A program made the position numbers and the translations under genes. A stretch of DNA of 11,372 nt from NCBI GenBank assembly GCA_045652125.1, contig JAZRTT010000002.1:1-11372 (forward strand), written 5' to 3'. The notes under the pieces are model-generated. The model was not told the origin of the DNA. It saw nothing but the letters and a program-made list of their open reading frames with translations, and did no database searches. The DNA comes from Avoscillospira sp045652125 (GTDB taxonomy: Bacteria > Bacillota > Clostridia > Oscillospirales > Oscillospiraceae). Positions 7,973 to 11,372 of the stretch are shown piece by piece (positions within the stretch are counted from its first letter, which is position 1; each line of letters starts with the position of its first letter).

Positions 7973-9512
7973 TGCGGGGACACTTGCAATCGTAAAACGG
8001 CTGCAAAACGCAAGACTTTCGCTCTTGCAAAAACATCCGTTTTACGCACTGCTGCTAATGTATATGAAATTCTCCATCGATCTAACCTGCGAAACGGCAT
8101 ATACCGATGGAAACCGGATCGCTTTCAACCCGGAATTTATGCAGAATCTCAGTGATAGTGAACTGGAATTTGTGCTGATGCATGAAGTGCTGCATACCGC
8201 GCTAGGTCACCCTTTTCGCCATCAGCAGGATTACGATCAGGTAGCCTTTGACATTGCCTGCGATATCGTAGTCAATTCCAATATTCTCTATAGCTGTGGC
8301 ATGGATCGCCGGAAGATCACATTGCAGAAGTATGGAGAATCTATGCACATTGCCCCCGATGGTAAGGAAGGCTATCTGTATACCGTCGAGCAGGTTTATG
8401 AGTTGGTCTGCAAAGCCTTAAACAAACCGCTGAAAAAGCAAGCTGCGCAATCCAATAACAACAAGCAAGGTGGCAGTGGTAATGAAGGTCAAGGAAATGG
8501 CGATGGAAATGGAAGCGGCGATGGTGATGGAAGCGGAAACGGTAACGGCAACGGAAATGGAACCGGAAACGGTAACGGTAACGGAAAAGGCAAGGGTTCC
8601 GGAAAAGGCAAAGGCCGTGGCAGTGGTCAGGGAGGCGATGGCAGCGGAAGCGGAAACCCAGAAGACCCCAGCCAGGCTGATTTACAAGCACTGATCCAAT
8701 CCCTACTGCAGCGTTCTGTTGGCGACAGCGGTGCAACCGGAAGTTTGCAAAAAGAAACGACTATGGAGCAACCGGGTACCATGGAGGCTTGCCAAAACAA
8801 GCCTCTGGACGACCACTCCTTCTGGGAGGGCGATGATGAAATCGCCGGTCAGCAGGATGTGTGGCTGCAACGTATGGTTAACGCAACCGATATTATTTCA
8901 TCTATGGGTGGAAAAGATCGTGGCACGATGCCACTGGCGGCAGAACGAATCATTGAAGCTCTGAAAAATCCGATCCTGGATTGGAGAACGATCCTTAATG
9001 ATTTTGTCCAGGAGGAAATTTGCGACTACTCTTTCGCACCGCCGGATAAGCGTATGGAGGACAGCCCCTTCTTTCTGCCGGACTTTAACGAGAAGGACGA
9101 AAAGGCGAAGGATATTCTCTTTATGATCGATACCTCGGGATCTATGAGCGACGATCAGATTACCCAATGTTACAGTGAGATCTATGGCGCCATTGGGCAG
9201 TTTAATGGCAAGCTGCAAGGCAAGCTTGGTTTCTTTGATGCAACTGTGGTGGAGCCAACACCCTTTGAAGACGAAGATGAATTTAAGATCATTCGCCCCA
9301 AGGGCGGTGGCGGCACATCTTTCCACATCATTTTTGAGTATGTGGAAAAGTTTATGCAGGACGAATTGCCGGTCAGTATCGTCATTCTCACAGACGGCTT
9401 TGCTCCCTGGCCTGCAGAAGCGGATGCGCTGGGCATCCCGGTGCTTTGGATCATCAATAACGAAGAAGCGCAGCCCCCTTGGGGTAAAGTGGCAAGGTTG
9501 TTGGACAAGTGA
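7959..9512 (+). CDS. Metallopeptidase-like plus VWA domain protein (DUF2201 type)
   Basis: This 517-residue protein has two domains. The N-terminal half (about 1-150) matches the putative metallopeptidase domain that precedes VWA-like DUF2201: NPEFMQNLSDSELEFVLMHE leads into HEVLH (75-79), a zinc-binding HEXXH motif, followed by an FDIACDIVVN segment. A Gly/Asn/Ser/Lys linker (171-233) follows. The C-terminal half carries a VWA fold with an intact MIDAS metal site: D391-T-S393-G-S395, T453 in GGGTS, and D479 in LTDGF. ATG 7959 is preferred over the in-frame GTG at 7947 because it begins directly at the domain's natural N-terminus. It overlaps the MoxR gene by 14 bases and lacks a strong ribosome site of its own, which suggests translational coupling. 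The MoxR neighbour is the expected partner. Whether the peptidase site is active, and on what substrate, is unknown. Confidence 0.9.
   Translation: MAQFDAGTLAIVKRLQNARLSLLQKHPFYALLLMYMKFSIDLTCETAYTDGNRIAFNPEFMQNLSDSELEFVLMHEVLHTALGHPFRHQQDYDQVAFDIACDIVVNSNILYSCGMDRRKITLQKYGESMHIAPDGKEGYLYTVEQVYELVCKALNKPLKKQAAQSNNNKQGGSGNEGQGNGDGNGSGDGDGSGNGNGNGNGTGNGNGNGKGKGSGKGKGRGSGQGGDGSGSGNPEDPSQADLQALIQSLLQRSVGDSGATGSLQKETTMEQPGTMEACQNKPLDDHSFWEGDDEIAGQQDVWLQRMVNATDIISSMGGKDRGTMPLAAERIIEALKNPILDWRTILNDFVQEEICDYSFAPPDKRMEDSPFFLPDFNEKDEKAKDILFMIDTSGSMSDDQITQCYSEIYGAIGQFNGKLQGKLGFFDATVVEPTPFEDEDEFKIIRPKGGGGTSFHIIFEYVEKFMQDELPVSIVILTDGFAPWPAEADALGIPVLWIINNEEAQPPWGKVARLLDK
8469..8657 (+). repeat. Degenerate six-base repeat encoding a Gly-rich linker
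   Basis: Imperfect tandem GGNAAC/GGNAGC/GGNAAR units lie inside the VWA gene and encode residues 171-233, almost all Gly alternating with Asn, Asp, Ser or Lys. The first part is Asn/Asp-rich and the later part is basic (GKGKGSGKGKGRGSG). The number of units probably varies between strains through slippage. It joins the HEXXH and VWA domains and is expected to be disordered. Confidence 0.85.
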
Positions 9513-9528
9513 CATTTTTGGTACATAA
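9513..9528 (-). repeat. Intergenic word copy 3, inverted
   Basis: Read on the - strand this is TTATGTACCAAAAATG, identical over 16 bases to copy 1. It begins at the first base after the VWA gene's TGA (9510-9512). Together with copy 2 it brackets the helicase-MoxR-VWA operon as inverted repeats. Confidence 0.8.
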
Positions 9529-9532
9529 GGTT

Positions 9533-9541
9533 TGCTATGAT
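9533..9541 (+). promoter_or_regulatory. Possible extended -10 promoter for the DNA ligase gene
   Basis: TGCTATGAT is a good extended -10 element (TG, one base, then TATGAT), 22 bases before the ligase ATG and just downstream of word copy 3. No convincing -35 box lies at the right distance. Read-through from the operon is an alternative, since no terminator separates the two. Confidence 0.35.
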
Positions 9542-9549
9542 AAGGCTGT

Positions 9550-9555
9550 AAGGAG
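9550..9555 (+). promoter_or_regulatory. Ribosome binding site that sets the ligase start
   Basis: AAGGAG ends eight bases before the ATG at 9564. An in-frame ATG at 9558 is only two bases from it and too close to be used, so 9564 is chosen. Confidence 0.8.
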
Positions 9556-9563
9556 TGATGATT

Positions 9564-11372
9564 ATGAACCCCATGCAGAAAATGAAAGAACTGGTCAAGA
9601 AACTCAATGAAGCGGATGCGGCTTACTTTCAGAAGGATAACCCCATTATGACCGACCGGGAGTATGATGCCATGCTTTTGGAGCTGACCATGCTGGAACG
9701 AGCCACCGGCATCCATTTTGCAGATTCTCCGGTGGGCCGGGTGGCCTCCGATGCCAAGGACGGTCTGCAGACGGTGCGGCACAGTAAGCCTATGCTGTCT
9801 TGCCAAAAGACCAAGCATGTGGACGATGTGCTGAAATTTTCTACCGGCTACGATACCGTAGTCAGCTGGAAAATGGACGGACTAACCCTGGTGCTGCGTT
9901 ATGAAGGCGGTCGATTCAAGCAGGCTATCACCCGCGGTGCGGACGGCGTCATCGGAGAAGATGTGACCCATACGGTTCGCTATTTGCGTAACATTCCCGA
10001 GGCGGTTCCTTGCAAGGAGGCTTTTGAGGTGCGTGGCGAGGGCGTGGTCTCCTGGGAAGATCACAAGCTGCTGACTCGGCTCCACGGTGGCACCTCTCAC
10101 CCACGAAGCGTGGCTTCCGGTGCTGTTCGTGCATTGGTGGCGGATAAGGGTAAGCTGGATCATATAGATTTTATTGCCTTTGAGCTGATCAAGGAAAATG
10201 CCCCTGCCACCAAAACGGAACAGCTGAAGTTTCTGAAAGAAAACCATTTTGATGTGGTGCAGCATGAGGCAGTCAGCGCAGATGAGGGTGTGGAGCGGAT
10301 GACCGAGTTGTTGCAGACATGGGCACCTGATGGCTTCCGCTATCCTGTGGATGGCGTGGTGATCGAGTATAACGACATCGCCTACGGCAAAAGCCTGGGT
10401 GCCACCGCCCATCACGAAAAGCGCCTTCTGGCACTGAAATGGCAGGATGAGATGAAAACCACTGTTTTCCGGGGCGTGGAGCTGAACACTACCCGTACCG
10501 GTGCAGTATCCATCGTTGCCAAATTTGACGAGGTGATTTTGGATGGCACACGCATCCATCGTGCCAATCTCCATAACCTGGGCAATTTCGAGCAGTATAA
10601 ATTTGGCGTTGGGGATATGATCCGGGTCTATAAGGCCAATATGATCATCCCCCAGGTGGCGGACAATCTGACCCGCAGCGGTACTTTTGAACTGCCCCGT
10701 CACTGTCCTTGCTGTGGCACAGAACTGACGGTGCGGATCACCTCAGGTGGTGTCAAAGAGCTGTACTGCCCCAATGAAAATTGCATTGCCCGGAACGCCC
10801 GAAAAATCGCCCGGTTCTGCGATAAGAATGCTATGAATATCGATGGTTTTTCCGCATCGGTGGTGGAAAATCTGATGGCCTACGGCTGGATCAAGGGGTT
10901 CAAGGACCTGTACCAGCTACATCTGCACAAGGAAGAGATCATTAACACTCCCGGCTTCGGTCCGGAGCGGTATCTCGCTATGGAGCAGGCAATAGATAAA
11001 AGTCGCAAGTGCCTGATGCGTCAGTTCCTGGTGGGCATCGGCATTCCTCTGATGGGCAGCGAAGCGGCAAAGCTGCTGCACCAGTATTATTACGGCTCTA
11101 TGGAGGATTTTGAGCAGGCCATCAAAGATGGCTTCCGATTTTCTCATATTGCCGGCATCAGCGAGGCGCTGGAGCGCAGTATCTACACCTGGTACGAAGA
11201 TCCCATGAATCAGAAAACCCTTCACGCCCTGATGGCAGAGCTCACCTTCGTGGGAACTCGGGCGTCCGGTGACGGAACGAACCCCTTCCGGGATATGCAG
11301 GTGGTAGTCACCGGCACCTTCAACGGCTTTTCCCGCAGCGAGATTCTGGAACTTTTGGAATCTCTGGGGGCG
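9564..11372 (+). CDS. ligA: Divergent NAD+-dependent DNA ligase, 3' end outside window
   Basis: It seals DNA nicks using NAD+. The frame is open for 603 codons to the right edge. All LigA domains appear in order: the NAD-binding Ia region (Y21, D25, D31, Y34-D35, in a DREYDAMLLEL context); the adenylation domain with nucleotide-accepting lysine K103 in KMDG; TRGADGVIGEDVT (from 123), one residue longer than the usual TRGDG form; EVRGE (to E159); HPRSVASG (179-186) in place of the usual NPRNAAAG; and K292 in LALKW. An OB fold with RTGAVS and RANLHN follows, then a four-Cys zinc finger (C381, C384, C402, C407), helix-hairpin-helix segments with GIGIPLMG, and the start of a BRCT domain (about 575 onward). 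In motif IV the usual Lys of DGVVIK is Glu (E268). These departures suggest an accessory, element-borne ligase rather than the housekeeping copy. It may be read from its own promoter or from the upstream operon. Confidence 0.92.
   Translation, partial: MNPMQKMKELVKKLNEADAAYFQKDNPIMTDREYDAMLLELTMLERATGIHFADSPVGRVASDAKDGLQTVRHSKPMLSCQKTKHVDDVLKFSTGYDTVVSWKMDGLTLVLRYEGGRFKQAITRGADGVIGEDVTHTVRYLRNIPEAVPCKEAFEVRGEGVVSWEDHKLLTRLHGGTSHPRSVASGAVRALVADKGKLDHIDFIAFELIKENAPATKTEQLKFLKENHFDVVQHEAVSADEGVERMTELLQTWAPDGFRYPVDGVVIEYNDIAYGKSLGATAHHEKRLLALKWQDEMKTTVFRGVELNTTRTGAVSIVAKFDEVILDGTRIHRANLHNLGNFEQYKFGVGDMIRVYKANMIIPQVADNLTRSGTFELPRHCPCCGTELTVRITSGGVKELYCPNENCIARNARKIARFCDKNAMNIDGFSASVVENLMAYGWIKGFKDLYQLHLHKEEIINTPGFGPERYLAMEQAIDKSRKCLMRQFLVGIGIPLMGSEAAKLLHQYYYGSMEDFEQAIKDGFRFSHIAGISEALERSIYTWYEDPMNQKTLHALMAELTFVGTRASGDGTNPFRDMQVVVTGTFNGFSRSEILELLESLGA

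Noticed and set aside
8469..8657. CRISPR-like or minisatellite array
   Set aside because: The units are about six bases, in frame and without spacers. They simply encode a Gly-rich linker.
9513..9524. T run after the VWA gene as a terminator
   Set aside because: No GC-rich stem precedes the five T's; they belong to the inverted intergenic word.
8898..9818. Long - strand open frame (306 codons), and similar antisense frames at 5019-5807, 5853-6461 and 9882-10703
   Set aside because: They lie opposite strongly supported + strand genes, their translations show no recognisable family, and they are rich in His, Leu and Arg as expected for antisense shadows.

Overview
The window looks like an accessory (mobile or plasmid-like) region of a Firmicute of the class Clostridia. 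The basis is strong AGGAG-type ribosome binding sites, near-balanced base composition by eye, and a set of DNA-handling proteins whose closest remembered relatives are on conjugative elements and large plasmids of gut Clostridia. This taxonomic call is inference; no rRNA, tRNA, integrase, relaxase, origin or attachment site is visible. All supported genes lie on the + strand and no gene-free stretch exceeds 300 bases.

Layout: (1) 2-1924, the 3' two thirds of a UvrD/PcrA-type helicase gene carrying an unusual C-terminal Cys-rich domain. (2) 1992-2414, a small protein I do not recognise, followed by a clear Rho-independent terminator (2428-2468). (3) 2539-3138, a monocistronic Suppressor-of-fused (SUFU) domain protein. 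(4) 3207-9512, a tightly overlapping three-gene operon: a 1215-residue SNF2-like superfamily 2 helicase, a MoxR-type AAA+ ATPase, and a protein joining a zinc-metallopeptidase-like HEXXH domain to a VWA/MIDAS domain through a Gly/Asn-rich linker. (5) 9564 to the right edge, a divergent NAD+-dependent DNA ligase, cut off inside its C-terminal BRCT domain.

The operon is the best candidate for an uncharacterised system. MoxR ATPases and VWA proteins are known to act in pairs as ATP-driven remodelling machines. Here such a pair is translationally coupled to a helicase that resembles the helicase half of the giant methyltransferase-helicase fusions of mobile elements, but with no methyltransferase half. 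An anti-restriction, defence or DNA-maintenance role is plausible but not shown by sequence alone.

The strongest signal not explained by genes is an exact 12-base word, GTACCAAAAATG. It occurs three times, each time in an intergenic gap: before the SUFU gene, after the SUFU gene, and, inverted, immediately after the operon. Two of the copies match over 16 bases. The word brackets the SUFU gene as direct repeats and the helicase-MoxR-VWA operon as inverted repeats, so it may be a shared operator or a cassette boundary.
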